From Nocardioides massiliensis (GTDB taxonomy: Bacteria > Actinomycetota > Actinomycetes > Propionibacteriales > Nocardioidaceae), in the NCBI RefSeq assembly GCF_030811215.1, contig NZ_JAUSQM010000001.1, positions 2,294,001-2,358,000 of the forward strand: DNA of 64,000 bases, written 5' to 3'. The notes under the pieces are model-generated. The model had not been told where the DNA came from. It searched no databases and saw nothing but the letters and a program-made list of their open reading frames with translations. Positions 1 through 8,511 of the stretch are shown one piece after another. Numbering within the stretch: position 1 is the first letter of the stretch; every line of letters starts with the position of its first letter. Made by a program: the position numbers and the translations under genes.

Positions 1-335
1 TCGCCCGCCATCGGGAAGACGCGCGGCATGTGCTCGTGGAAGTCCACGTCGTGCGCGAGCACGGCGACCACGGGGGCCTGCGCGGACTTGGTGCGGTTGC
101 CCTCCGCCAGGTGGGGGAGCAGGCGCGCCTTGCCCTCCTCGGTGCGGACGAACAGCACCCGCAGCGGCTGGCTGTTGGCGGCACTCGGCGACCACCGGGC
201 CAGCTCCCAGATCGAACGCAGCTCCTCGTCGCTCACCGGGGTGTCGGCGAAGTTGTTGACCGTGCGAGCGGCAGTGAACAGCGCGGAGCGCCCGGTCTCG
301 TCGAGCACGGGCAGGCGGGTCTGGGTCGCAGTCAT
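1..335 (-). CDS. Nitroreductase family protein (RutE/HadB-like), 3' end beyond window
   Basis: The ATG lies at 335 on the minus strand and the reading frame runs off the window start, so about 111 N-terminal residues are visible. It begins MTATQTRLPVLDETGRSALF. It contains an N-terminal FMN-binding type sequence with the stretch WSPSAANSQPLRVLFVR, then EGNRTKSAQAPVVAVLAHD and an FHEHMPRVFP segment. These resemble the malonic semialdehyde reductase RutE / NAD(P)H nitroreductase subgroup, which are cytoplasmic FMN enzymes reducing aldehydes or nitro compounds. The substrate here cannot be told. No strong Shine-Dalgarno is seen. It is divergent from the small gene at 488. Confidence 0.8.
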   Translation of the reverse strand, partial: MTATQTRLPVLDETGRSALFTAARTVNNFADTPVSDEELRSIWELARWSPSAANSQPLRVLFVRTEEGKARLLPHLAEGNRTKSAQAPVVAVLAHDVDFHEHMPRVFPMAG

Positions 336-487
336 GGGGGTCCTGTTCGTCGGGGGCGGGTACGTCAAAGGTTGAAGCGTCCAGCGATCCGTCGGTGTTC
401 CCGATCCGGCTGTGACCCCGGTCTCGCCATGACGAATCGACCGTTCGGCCGATGCCGCCGGGGGCGGGGCCGTCGTACGGTCGGCCC

Positions 488-697
488 ATGACGGAGCCGC
501 GACTGCTCAGCTACTGCGAGGAGCAGCCGGAGCGGCGGGCCGGAAAGCTGATCGCGGCGTGCGGTGTCGTGCACGCGGCCCGGCCCGGCTCCTACCAGAC
601 GCTCTGCGGCACCGGGCTCGAGACACTGCACCTGGTCGGTCCTCGCGCGGATGGCGGCGCGCAGTGCCCGCTGTGCTGGGGGAGCCCGCGACTCTAG
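488..697 (+). CDS. Small hypothetical protein with Cys/His pairs
   Basis: A 69-residue ORF starts at ATG 488. It holds a short pattern typical of small actinobacterial proteins of unknown role: a VVHAARPGSYQTLCG segment followed by QCPLCWG. The CPLC pair and the upstream Cys and His could form a small zinc-binding site, but this is inference from spacing only. No membrane segment or signal peptide is visible. An upstream in-frame GTG/ATG at 452 would add 12 residues with poor coding character, so 488 was chosen. The TAG stop (695-697) overlaps a possible -10 hexamer for the next gene. Function unknown. Confidence 0.5.
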   Translation: MTEPRLLSYCEEQPERRAGKLIAACGVVHAARPGSYQTLCGTGLETLHLVGPRADGGAQCPLCWGSPRL

Positions 698-706
698 GCT
701 CCGGGC

Positions 707-1159
707 GTGGCCCTCTCCGACGCCGACCGCGTCCGCAACCTGCTCAGCATCTACGGCGACCTCGTCGACGCCGCCGACTTCGACGCCCTCGGCGAGCTGA
801 TGGCCGATGCCCGCTTGTGTGATGAGACCGGTACGCCGTTCGCGACCGGGGCGGCGGAGGTGACGGCGTTCTATCGCGGCTCGCTGCGCCTGCACGCTGA
901 CGGCACACCGCGCACCCACCACCTCGTGCTCGGCACCCGGTTCGCCGATCCGGGCGACGACGCGGACCGTCTCGCCTGCCGCTCGTCGTACCTCGTGCTC
1001 CACCAGCCCGACGGAGGAGAGCTGCGCCCGCTGCTCACCGGGACCTACGACGACGTCTTCGCCCGCCGTGACGGGAAGTGGTGCTTCGCCGAGCGGCGCA
1101 TGGGGATGCGACTCGTGGGCGACCTCTCCACACATCTGCGCTTCGACCCGACGGGCTGA
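707..1159 (+). CDS. SnoaL-like / NTF2-fold protein
   Basis: A 150-residue cytoplasmic protein with the layout of the SnoaL-like (NTF2 superfamily) fold: an N-terminal helix pair (ADRVRNLLSIYGDLVDAADF), a middle ring-like segment with RTHHLVLGTRF, and C-terminal strands ending in DGKWCFAERRMGMRLVG. Members are small cone-shaped enzymes or binding proteins (isomerases, cyclases, hydratases); the ligand is unknown. The GTG start at 707 has no Shine-Dalgarno, but TAGGCT at 695-700 lies six bases upstream, fitting a leaderless transcript. It is followed by an SDR oxidoreductase that has its own operator-like palindrome, so the pair may not be one operon. Confidence 0.8.
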   Translation: MALSDADRVRNLLSIYGDLVDAADFDALGELMADARLCDETGTPFATGAAEVTAFYRGSLRLHADGTPRTHHLVLGTRFADPGDDADRLACRSSYLVLHQPDGGELRPLLTGTYDDVFARRDGKWCFAERRMGMRLVGDLSTHLRFDPTG

Positions 1160-1173
1160 GGCGCGCCCGCAGA

Positions 1174-1193
1174 AACGAGAACACGTTCTCGTT
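1174..1193. promoter_or_regulatory. 20-bp near-perfect palindrome upstream of SDR gene (TetR-type operator candidate)
   Basis: Arms AACGAGAAC (1174-1182) and GTTCTCGTT (1185-1193) are perfect inverted repeats around a central AC. The AAC-N2-GTT core resembles operators of TetR-family lipid/steroid regulators such as KstR (consensus TnnAACnnGTTnnA, matched at the core but not at the outer T/A). The site ends 20 bp before the SDR start codon, a position that would block transcription. Confidence 0.55.
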
Positions 1194-1213
1194 GGTGGAC
1201 TACGTTGTCGACC

Positions 1214-1945
1214 ATGACTGCTGCAGACGGAGCACCACGGGTCGTCGTCGTGACCGGAGCCGGCTCGGGGATCGGGGCCGCGACCGCGGCGGCCTTCGTC
1301 GAGCTGGGTGACCGGGTCGTGGGTCTGGACGTCGCGGGCACCGCCCCTGCCGGCGCGGAACTGGTGACCTGCGACGTCACCGATCGCGCGGCCGTCACCG
1401 CGGCGATCGACGGTGCTGCCGTCGACGGGCGCATCGACGTCCTCGCCAACGTGGCCGGCATCCCGCAGTTCGGGCGGCTCGAGACGATCACCGAGGACGT
1501 CTGGGACCGCACTCTCGCCGTCGACCTCAAGGGGCCGTTCCTGACGATGCAGGCGGCGTTGCCCTACCTGCGCACGGCGCGCGGGTCGGTCGTGAACGTC
1601 GCCTCCGTCGCCGGCCGGATCCCCAACCCCTACGTGGCGGCGTACGCCGCGGCCAAGGGCGGGCTCGTCCATCTGACCCGCTCGCTGGCGATGGAGCTGG
1701 CGCCCGACGGGATCCGGGTCAACTGCGTGTGCCCCGGGGGTGTCGACACGCCGCTCGTGGCCGAGGTCGCCAAGAGCTACCCGTCGGACCTGCACCCGCG
1801 CCTGACCGACCGGATGAACCCGCTCCTGGACGGCACGTCGTTCATGCCGCCCGCAGAGGTCGCGGCGTCGATCGTCTACCTGTCCTCGGCGGCCGCCGGC
1901 TACATCTCGGGCGCCGTCCTCGCCCTCGACGGGATGCAGGGCTGA
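1214..1945 (+). CDS. SDR family NAD(P)-dependent oxidoreductase
   Basis: A 243-residue classical short-chain dehydrogenase/reductase. The Rossmann motif TGAGSGIGAA is near the N terminus, NVAG follows the fourth strand, the catalytic Ser lies in VNVASVAG and the YxxxK pair in YVAAYAAAKGG. The C terminus (YISGAVLALDGMQG) is typical of the family. It reduces or oxidises a hydroxyl/keto group; the substrate is unknown. ATG 1214 is preferred over the in-frame TTG at 1205 because it matches usual N-terminal length. The upstream palindrome suggests control by a TetR-like repressor, possibly tying it to lipid or steroid catabolism (inference). It converges on the minus-strand gene ending at 1962. 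Confidence 0.88.
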   Translation: MTAADGAPRVVVVTGAGSGIGAATAAAFVELGDRVVGLDVAGTAPAGAELVTCDVTDRAAVTAAIDGAAVDGRIDVLANVAGIPQFGRLETITEDVWDRTLAVDLKGPFLTMQAALPYLRTARGSVVNVASVAGRIPNPYVAAYAAAKGGLVHLTRSLAMELAPDGIRVNCVCPGGVDTPLVAEVAKSYPSDLHPRLTDRMNPLLDGTSFMPPAEVAASIVYLSSAAAGYISGAVLALDGMQG

Positions 1946-1961
1946 TCCGGGTCGAGGCCGA

Positions 1962-3311
1962 TCAGATCCCGAACAGCAGCCACAGCCCGCCGAACGTGAA
2001 CGCGACCATCACGGCGAGCAACGGCAGCTGACCGCTGACCCGCCGACGCTCGTCGAGCAGCTCCAACGAGCGGTCGTGGGCAGCGAGGACGCCGAGCAGG
2101 TGCCCGAGCACGATCGCGACCACCTTGAGCGTCGCGAGCATGCCCGGGCGTGACGACAGCACGTAGGCGACGGTGAGGTCGGCGGTGCCGAGGAGGTCGT
2201 CCCCGCGCACCAGCGGGTCGCTGAGATAGATCATGGTCTGCTGGCCGTACTCCACCAGCAGCGACGCGTAGTGGGCCACCATGTAGCCGAGGATGATCGG
2301 CACGACCGAGTGCGCCAACAGGCCGGGGACCTCGCGTCGGGTCCAGGGCCGGCGCGGACGCACGGCAACGGTCGCGGCCCAGAAGGCCAGCGCGACGCCC
2401 GCGCAGAAGGCGACCAGGACGCCGGTGTTGACCCACGTGGCGCCCGAGGTCAGGTCCTGCACGACCCGGCGCCACACCGGAGCCTCGCGGAAGCTGTCGA
2501 AGGCCGTGCTGCCGAGCAGCACGGCGACGACCGCCACCAGGCCGGGCTCGACCGGGATCGTCCGCAGGTTGCGCAGCGGGTTCCGCACGACCAGGGCCCC
2601 GTCGTCGCTCCGGCCCCACGGCGAGAGGTGGGCGACCAGCGTGGAGTAGACCTCGAACGGGTCTGCCCGAGCGAACCAGCGGTCACCGAACACCGCGGCC
2701 CCGACCAGCATCGCCCCGGCGTAGCAGGCGAACCAGACCCGGACCGGGGTGAGGTAGGTCTGCTCGGGGTGGACCAGCTCGAGCCACACGAAGGCGAGCA
2801 GGCCGAGCGCCGCCGGCCAGTAGCCGAGCCAGCGGGGGAGCGTGACGAGCCCGCGGGCAGGGTCGCCACCGGTGAGGCGGGACAGCACGACGTGCAGGGT
2901 GCGCAGCGGGCTCAGGGTCCGGACGACGGGACCGAGCAGCAGGCTGGCCGGGACCAGTCCGACCCAGAGCAGCACGTAGACGACGCCGAACACCGGGTTG
3001 AGGCGCAAGTCCTCGCCCCAGACCGCCGCGACCACGACGTACGCCGTGGCGACCAGGCCGATCAGCCGCACGGCGACGACGAACGCCGTCGAGCCGACGA
3101 CCCGGTCCAGCCGGGGCACGGGGCGCTCGGCCGCGCTCGCGAACCGGGGCGTACGCCAGGCGAGGAGCAGGACGACGAACGTCAGGGCGAGGGCGGCGGC
3201 ACCACCTGTGACGGCCCACTCCGCCGGGATCGGCAGGTCCGCGGCCCCGCCGACCCCGTGGGCGAGGACGTGGTCACCGACGCTCCCGGAGGGGCGACGG
3301 CCCACGTCCAC
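1962..3311 (-). CDS. Polytopic membrane protein, possible fenitrothion-hydrolase-annotated family
   Basis: A 449-residue integral membrane protein with about ten hydrophobic segments, the first around residues 33-53 and the last at the extreme C terminus (TFGGLWLLFGI). The N-terminal LAHGVGGAADLPIP motif followed by a membrane span recalls actinobacterial proteins that databases often name fenitrothion hydrolase, a label I do not consider functional proof. It starts one base after the stop of the cupredoxin-like lipoprotein gene, so the two are translationally coupled and probably act together in the membrane. The in-frame Val at residue 15 is an alternative start. Function unknown. Confidence 0.7.
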   Translation of the reverse strand: MDVGRRPSGSVGDHVLAHGVGGAADLPIPAEWAVTGGAAALALTFVVLLLAWRTPRFASAAERPVPRLDRVVGSTAFVVAVRLIGLVATAYVVVAAVWGEDLRLNPVFGVVYVLLWVGLVPASLLLGPVVRTLSPLRTLHVVLSRLTGGDPARGLVTLPRWLGYWPAALGLLAFVWLELVHPEQTYLTPVRVWFACYAGAMLVGAAVFGDRWFARADPFEVYSTLVAHLSPWGRSDDGALVVRNPLRNLRTIPVEPGLVAVVAVLLGSTAFDSFREAPVWRRVVQDLTSGATWVNTGVLVAFCAGVALAFWAATVAVRPRRPWTRREVPGLLAHSVVPIILGYMVAHYASLLVEYGQQTMIYLSDPLVRGDDLLGTADLTVAYVLSSRPGMLATLKVVAIVLGHLLGVLAAHDRSLELLDERRRVSGQLPLLAVMVAFTFGGLWLLFGI

Positions 3312-3312
3312 C

Positions 3313-3801
3313 TCAGCGAACCTCGATGATGGCGATCGTGAAGCCGGTGTCGTGCTCCTCGATCTCGACCATCCCGGGGTTCTCGAGGGTCACGCTCTTG
3401 GTCGTCTCGCCCGGGCCGAACTGCATGTAGGACTCCGGACGCGCGTGCACGTGGAACTCCCCGGAGCGGTCGGCGGTGATCCGCAGCGTGAGGATGCCGC
3501 CGGCCGGCAGCGAGGTCTTGATCGCGTTCGGGGAGATCGAGTCTCCGGCGACCTCGATGCCGAGGATGACCTCCGAGGGACCGTCGGAGGAGACAGGCTC
3601 TGGGGCGGGCGAGGGGTCCTCGGCCGGCGACTCCTCGGCCTCGGGCGAAGGGGTCGCCTGGAGCGCCGGTGACTCCGTGACGGCCGGGTCCTCCTTGACG
3701 GAGTCCTGCGCCGATCCGCCGCACGCGGCGAGCAGGAATGCGGCCAGCAGCACCCCGGCGCTGCGGAGGGCGCGGCGCGGGGTGCGGGGGTGGAGGGTCA
3801 C
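3313..3801 (-). CDS. Cupredoxin-like secreted lipoprotein
   Basis: A 162-residue protein starting at GTG 3801. A signal peptide ends in a lipobox (LLAAFLLAAC-GG), so it should be lipid-anchored on the outer face of the membrane. A Pro/Glu/Ser-rich linker (about residues 35-75) precedes a beta-rich domain with ITADRSGEFHVH and EIEEHDTGFTIAIIEV, resembling the cupredoxin fold. No Cys is present in that domain, so a classic blue-copper site is absent; the His residues could still bind metal. It is coupled to the membrane protein downstream. A longer frame upstream to 4020 overlaps the DoxX-like gene and has no coding character. Confidence 0.7.
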   Translation of the reverse strand: MTLHPRTPRRALRSAGVLLAAFLLAACGGSAQDSVKEDPAVTESPALQATPSPEAEESPAEDPSPAPEPVSSDGPSEVILGIEVAGDSISPNAIKTSLPAGGILTLRITADRSGEFHVHARPESYMQFGPGETTKSVTLENPGMVEIEEHDTGFTIAIIEVR

Positions 3802-3808
3802 GGCGGCG

Positions 3809-4072
3809 TCAGCCCTTGCGGTTGCCAGCCATGCGGAAGGCCAGGTGGCCGACGTACGCGAGGAGACCGACGGAGGCCAGCTTGCGGGTGCGACGGCTGA
3901 CCAGACCGAGGCCGAGGGCCACCTCGGTGGCGCCGTTGCGCTTGATCCAGGTCTCGGTGTCCTGCGGGAACGCCGCCTGCGTGAGGTCCTCGAAGATCTC
4001 GGGAGCGACGAAGTGCGCACCTCCCGTCGCGGCGAGGGCGATGCCGGTGGCGCGGACCAACGAGTTCTTCAC
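3809..4072 (-). CDS. DoxX-like small membrane protein
   Basis: An 87-residue protein starting at GTG 4072, which is preceded by a strong AGGAGG-type ribosome site on the minus strand. Two hydrophobic helices are visible (ATGIALAATGGAHFV and KLASVGLLAYVGHLAF) with a WIKRNGATEVALG turn between them, a pattern seen in small DoxX-like proteins of Actinobacteria. Family members sit in the cytoplasmic membrane and have been linked to redox or sulfur homeostasis, but no role can be read here. It lies between the lipoprotein gene and the CBS transporter genes on the same strand. Confidence 0.65.
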   Translation of the reverse strand: MKNSLVRATGIALAATGGAHFVAPEIFEDLTQAAFPQDTETWIKRNGATEVALGLGLVSRRTRKLASVGLLAYVGHLAFRMAGNRKG

Positions 4073-4107
4073 GGTTCCTCCTGCTGAGGGTGCGGGGGCG
4101 GACGGGC

Positions 4108-5184
4108 TCAGGGTAGTGGTGCGCCCGACGGATCGTCGGACGGGGCGTCGGCCCGGGTCGCGTCGCGGATCTCGCCCACGAGCTCCTCCAGCACGTCCTC
4201 GAGCATGACGAGTCCCCGCACCTGTCCGTCGGCCTCGACCACCCGGCCCATGTGGGCACCCTTGGCGCGCAGCGTCTGCAGCGCCTCGCTCAAGGTGTCG
4301 ACGGGACGGATGTTGGCGAAGGGGCGCACCCATTTGTCATCGATGGTGCGCGTACGGCGTTCGGGGTCGACCTCGAGGGCGTCCTTGATGTGCAGGTAGC
4401 CCACGAGCTCGTCGTCGTCGCCGACCACCGGGAAGCGGGAGTAGCCCGTAGCGGCACACGCCGCCTCGAGGTCCATCACCCGTGCGCCGCGGTGCACCGA
4501 CTGGAGGGTCTCGACCGGCAGCGCGACGTCGGCGACCTGGCGACCGGTGAATCCCAGCGCACCCGCGAGCCGCTCGTACTCCTCGTCGGCGAGGGTGCCC
4601 TCCTGGCGGGACTCGTCGACCATCGCCTCGACCTCCTCGCGGGTGTAGGCCGAGGCGATCTCGTCGCGCGGCTCGACCCGCAAGAGGCGCAGGATGCCGT
4701 TGGCGGTCGCGTTGAGCGCGACGACGAGCGGCTTGATGATGGTGACGACGACCATCATCGGCGGCCCCAGCAGCAGCGCCGAGCGCTCCGGGCCGGCGAT
4801 CGCGATGTTCTTCGGCACCATCTCCCCGAGCACGACGTGCAGGTAGACCACGAGCGTCAGCGCGATCATGAACGCGACCGGGTGCACGAGGTGGTCGGGG
4901 ACGCCGAGGGCGGCGAACAGCGGTTCCATCAGGTGCGCCACCGCGGGCTCGCCGACCGCACCGAGGCCCAGGGAGCAGACGGTGATGCCGAGCTGGGCGC
5001 CGGCCATGACCAGGGAGACCTGCTCCATCGCCCGCAGCGTCGTACGCGCGACGCGGGAGCCGGCGGCGGCTCGCGGCTCGATCTGGGACCGGCGTGCGGA
5101 GATCAGGGCGAACTCCGCGCCGACGAAGAACGCATTGGCGACGAGCAGGAAGATCGCCAGCAGGAGTGCGGTGTAGTCGCTCAT
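4108..5184 (-). CDS. CNNM/CBS-pair transporter (hemolysin C-like), second gene of pair
   Basis: A 358-residue protein. The N-terminal DUF21/CNNM transmembrane domain (about residues 5-190) has four hydrophobic helices and the GEMVPKNIAIAGPE motif typical of the family. It is followed by a CBS-domain pair (about 205-335; GYLHIKDALEV, GLVMLEDVLEELVGEI). These proteins are implicated in magnesium or cobalt efflux and are often misnamed hemolysins. It lacks the CorC/HlyC C-terminal domain present in its neighbour. The start overlaps the stop of the upstream paralogue by 4 bp, so the two are co-translated and probably work together. Confidence 0.88.
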   Translation of the reverse strand: MSDYTALLLAIFLLVANAFFVGAEFALISARRSQIEPRAAAGSRVARTTLRAMEQVSLVMAGAQLGITVCSLGLGAVGEPAVAHLMEPLFAALGVPDHLVHPVAFMIALTLVVYLHVVLGEMVPKNIAIAGPERSALLLGPPMMVVVTIIKPLVVALNATANGILRLLRVEPRDEIASAYTREEVEAMVDESRQEGTLADEEYERLAGALGFTGRQVADVALPVETLQSVHRGARVMDLEAACAATGYSRFPVVGDDDELVGYLHIKDALEVDPERRTRTIDDKWVRPFANIRPVDTLSEALQTLRAKGAHMGRVVEADGQVRGLVMLEDVLEELVGEIRDATRADAPSDDPSGAPLP

Positions 5185-6551
5185 CGGCTCGCCTCCTCGT
5201 GCTCGCCGGGTCGGGCGGCGCGGCGCACCATCCGGACCCGGTCGACCCGCAGGCCGTCCATCCGCTCGACGGTGAGCTCGGCGACGTCGGGCGGCGGGGG
5301 ATCACCGTCCTCGGGGTGCTCGACCGGCAGGGGCACGACAGCGCTGTCACCGCGCACCGGAACCCGTCCGAGCGCACGCATGATCAGGCCGCCCACGGTG
5401 TCGTAGTCGTCGTGCTCCGGCAGCGACACCCCGCTGACGTCCGCGACCTCGTCGGGGCGCAGCATCGCCGACAGCGTCCAGGAGCCGTCCTTGCGAGCGC
5501 GGATCTGGCTGCCGTAGCGGTCGTGCTCGTCGGCGATCTCGCCCACGATCTCCTCGATGACGTCCTCGAGCGTGACAACGCCGTCGGTGCCGCCGTACTC
5601 GTCGACCACCACAGCGAGCTGGAACCCCTCGCCGCGCAGCAGGGTCAGCAGGGGGTCGAGGCGCAGCGAGCCGGGGACGACGGTGGGCGGGACCATGACG
5701 TCGCGCACCTTCGTGGAGCGCTCGCCCCAGGGCAGCGCGACCGCCTGTTTGACGTGCACGACTCCCACGACGTTGTCGCTGGCACCCTGGGTGACGGGGA
5801 ACTTGGAGTAGCCGGTCGCCCGCGACAGGGCGATCACCCGGGTCACCGGGTCCTTCACGTCGACTGCGACCATCTGCACGCGCGGGGTCATGATCTCGGC
5901 GGCCATGCGCGGCCCGAAGGCCACCGACCGCTGCACGAGATGCGCGGTCTCGGAGTCGAGCGTGCCCTCGGTGGCGGAGCGGGCGGCGAGCGAGACGAAC
6001 TCCTCGCTCGTGCGCGCCGAGCGCAGCTCCTCCTGGGGCTCGATGCCGAGGGCTCGGACGAGCCCGTTGGCTGAGCCGTTGAGCCAGCGGATCGGCACCG
6101 CGATCGCGCCGGTGAACGCACGCATGAACAGCTGGGTGCCGCGGGCGGTGGCCAGCGGCCTGGCGATGGCGAGGTTCTTGGGCACCAGCTCGCCGAAGAT
6201 CATGGTGAAGCCGGTGGCGAGGGTGAAGCCGAGGCCGAAGGCGACGCCGGAGGCCTGGCTCGCGCTCAGGCCGAGGTCGGCGAGCGGCTCCTGCAGCAGG
6301 CGGGCGAGCGCGGGCTCGGCCAGGTAGCCGATCGCGAGGTTGGTGATGGTGATGCCGACCTGGGCGCCGGAGAGCTGGGTCGACAGCGTGCGCAACGCCC
6401 GCTGCACCCCCTCGGCCCCGCGGTCGCCGGAGGACGCGGCCCGGTCGACGGTCGAGCGGTCGACGGTGACGAACGAGAACTCCGCAGCGACGAACAGCCC
6501 GCAGGCGGCGACCATCAGCAGCGCCAGGAGCAGCAGGAGCAGCTCGGTCAC
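5181..6551 (-). CDS. CNNM/CBS transporter with CorC domain (hemolysin C-like), first gene of pair
   Basis: A 456-residue protein with a DUF21/CNNM transmembrane domain (about residues 1-200; FGELVPKNLAIARP), a CBS pair (about 220-345; GVVHVKQAV, DGVVTLEDVIEEIVGEI) and a C-terminal CorC/HlyC domain (about 360-440) containing the YDTVGGLIMRALGRVPVRGD pattern. This is the complete architecture of the Mg/Co efflux-associated family. It is an inner-membrane protein with cytoplasmic CBS domains that can bind adenine nucleotides. It is transcribed first and overlaps the next paralogue by 4 bp. About 200 bp separate it from the divergent hydrolase gene; nothing definite is seen in that gap. Confidence 0.9.
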   Translation of the reverse strand: MTELLLLLLALLMVAACGLFVAAEFSFVTVDRSTVDRAASSGDRGAEGVQRALRTLSTQLSGAQVGITITNLAIGYLAEPALARLLQEPLADLGLSASQASGVAFGLGFTLATGFTMIFGELVPKNLAIARPLATARGTQLFMRAFTGAIAVPIRWLNGSANGLVRALGIEPQEELRSARTSEEFVSLAARSATEGTLDSETAHLVQRSVAFGPRMAAEIMTPRVQMVAVDVKDPVTRVIALSRATGYSKFPVTQGASDNVVGVVHVKQAVALPWGERSTKVRDVMVPPTVVPGSLRLDPLLTLLRGEGFQLAVVVDEYGGTDGVVTLEDVIEEIVGEIADEHDRYGSQIRARKDGSWTLSAMLRPDEVADVSGVSLPEHDDYDTVGGLIMRALGRVPVRGDSAVVPLPVEHPEDGDPPPPDVAELTVERMDGLRVDRVRMVRRAARPGEHEEASR

Positions 6552-6751
6552 GCGAGGCTCCGGGCGGTGCGGTGCGAAGGTGACGAGGAGGGGCGGCGAT
6601 CAGGGGGTTGGTCGTCGGCCATCCTGGCCCAGGTGCCTTTCGGTCGCGGATCGGTCTGACCAGACGCTACCGCGTGCAGTGCAGGGACGGACCGGGTCCG
6701 TCGGGCGGAACAGGTCCCGTCGGCGCGGGCGCGGTGGCATGATCCTCGTCC

Positions 6752-7681
6752 ATGACGGACGTCACACGGCCGCGGCTCGAGGGCACCGTCGCGGTGCGCG
6801 ACGGGCGACGCCTGGGCTTCGCGGAGTACGGCGTACCGCGGGGCCGGGTCGTGGTGTGGATGCACGGCACCCCGGGTGCCCGGCGGCAGGTGCCCGTCGA
6901 GGCGCGGGCGATCGCGGAGTCCGAGGGGCTGCGGATCATCGGCATCGACCGTCCCGGGATCGGGAGCTCCACCCCGCACCTCTACCGCGACGTCCTCGAC
7001 TGGACCGAGGACCTGGCGCTCTTCGCGGACACGCTCGGCATCGACACGTTCCGCACCGTCGGTCTCTCGGGCGGTGGGCCCTACGCGCTGGCCGCCGCGG
7101 CCGCCTTCCCCGACCGGGTGGAGGCCGTGGGCGTCCTCGGCGGGGTCGCGCCGACGGTGGGTCCCGACGCCGCCGCAGGCGGACCGATCCAGCTCGCCGT
7201 CCGCCTCGAGCCCGTGCTGCGGCGCGGACGCCTGGCCATGGGGGCCGCGGTGAGCGGGGTCATCCGGGTGGTGCGTCCGCTGGCGAACCCCGCCGTCGAT
7301 CTCTACGGTCACTTCCAGCCGGCCGGCGACCGCAACCTGCTGGCGCGCCCGGAGTTCAAGGCGATGTTCGTCGACGACCTCCTCAACGGCAGCCGGTTCC
7401 AGATGAGCGCGCCGTTCTCCGACCTGGTGCTGTTCTGTCGGCACTGGGGCTTCGACCTGGCCGACGTCCGGGTCCCGGTCCACTGGTGGCACGGCGACGC
7501 CGATCACATCGTCCCGTTCCGGCACGGCGAGCACGCGGTGGCGCGGATGCCGCATGCGACGCTGTCGGTGATCGACGGCGAGAGCCACCTCGGCGGCCTC
7601 GGCATCGCCCGCGACGTGCTGGGCGTCGTGTGTCACCCCGCCCGGGCGGACACCGACGCGGGAGGCGCCGCGCACGCCTGA
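6752..7681 (+). CDS. Alpha/beta hydrolase
   Basis: A 309-residue cytoplasmic alpha/beta-fold hydrolase. The oxyanion segment is WMHGTPGARRQ, the nucleophile elbow GLSGGGPYALA carries the catalytic Ser, the acid is likely Asp in WWHGDADHIVP, and the His lies in DGESHLGGLG. The substrate is unknown; related proteins are annotated as proline iminopeptidase-like or generic hydrolases. The ATG at 6752 has a CATGAT hexamer nine bases upstream and no clear Shine-Dalgarno. It stands alone, divergent from the CNNM genes. Confidence 0.85.
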   Translation: MTDVTRPRLEGTVAVRDGRRLGFAEYGVPRGRVVVWMHGTPGARRQVPVEARAIAESEGLRIIGIDRPGIGSSTPHLYRDVLDWTEDLALFADTLGIDTFRTVGLSGGGPYALAAAAAFPDRVEAVGVLGGVAPTVGPDAAAGGPIQLAVRLEPVLRRGRLAMGAAVSGVIRVVRPLANPAVDLYGHFQPAGDRNLLARPEFKAMFVDDLLNGSRFQMSAPFSDLVLFCRHWGFDLADVRVPVHWWHGDADHIVPFRHGEHAVARMPHATLSVIDGESHLGGLGIARDVLGVVCHPARADTDAGGAAHA

Positions 7682-7852
7682 CGACGTCGATGCTGGCGCA
7701 ATGACGCCTCGTGCGTCACAATGGCCACAGAACTACACAGCACCACCAGGAGTCGACCACCGGCGAAGCCGACGGCCGATCGTCCACCTCCGACTGCCGA
7801 GAACGCTGGGGAAGGCGCAGCTCGCGCCGGAGCAAGGACGAAGGAGCCCTCG

Positions 7853-8371
7853 GTGACCACACGTGCCTCGACCCAGGCCACCACGCGCGGCGTGCTCTAC
7901 GTGCACTCCGCGCAGTCCGCCCTGTGCCCGCACATCGAGTGGGCGCTCGGCGGCGTGCTCGGCGTGCCCGTGCACCTCGACTGGACCCCGCAGCCCGCGC
8001 AGAGCGGCACCTACCGCGCGGAGTACTCGTGGTCGCACAGCAGCGGTACCGCCGCGGCGATCACCTCCGCGCTGCGCGGGTGGAACCACCTGCGCTTCGA
8101 GGTCACCGAGGACGCGACGCCGAGCAGCGAGGCGGCGCGGTTCTCCTACACCCCCGACCTCGGCGTCTTCCACGCCGTGACGGGCCTGCACGGCGACATC
8201 ATGATCCCCGAGGACCGGCTCAAGGCGGCCGTGGTGAAGGCCGCGCTCGGTGACACCACCGTGCTGCTCGAGATCGACAAGCTCCTCGGCAAGCCGTGGG
8301 ACGACGAGCTCGAGACCTTCCGGCACGCCGGCGACGGGGCTCCGGTGCGGTGGCTGCACCACGTCGTCTGA
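7853..8371 (+). CDS. DUF3145 domain protein
   Basis: A 172-residue protein matching the actinobacteria-specific DUF3145 family: the N-terminal TTRGVLYVHSAQSALCPHIEWALGG is its hallmark, with a WNHLRFEVTEDA segment in the middle and WLHHVV at the end. No catalytic motif, signal or membrane segment is seen; it is expected to be cytoplasmic. GTG 7853 was chosen over the upstream ATG at 7721 because an AAGGAG site sits six bases before it and the upstream extension is low-complexity Pro/Thr/Ala sequence. Function unknown in the family. Confidence 0.85.
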   Translation: MTTRASTQATTRGVLYVHSAQSALCPHIEWALGGVLGVPVHLDWTPQPAQSGTYRAEYSWSHSSGTAAAITSALRGWNHLRFEVTEDATPSSEAARFSYTPDLGVFHAVTGLHGDIMIPEDRLKAAVVKAALGDTTVLLEIDKLLGKPWDDELETFRHAGDGAPVRWLHHVV

Positions 8372-8511
8372 GTGACCCAGGACACCTGCTGACCTGCGCG
8401 AATCGCCCAAACCGCAAGGAATCCGCAAGCCAGGGACACGCTTTCCTCACGGATCGATAACGGGGCGTCGAATCGGTCATTTCACCCGGGGGCCGACCCG
8501 ATGATTCTCCC

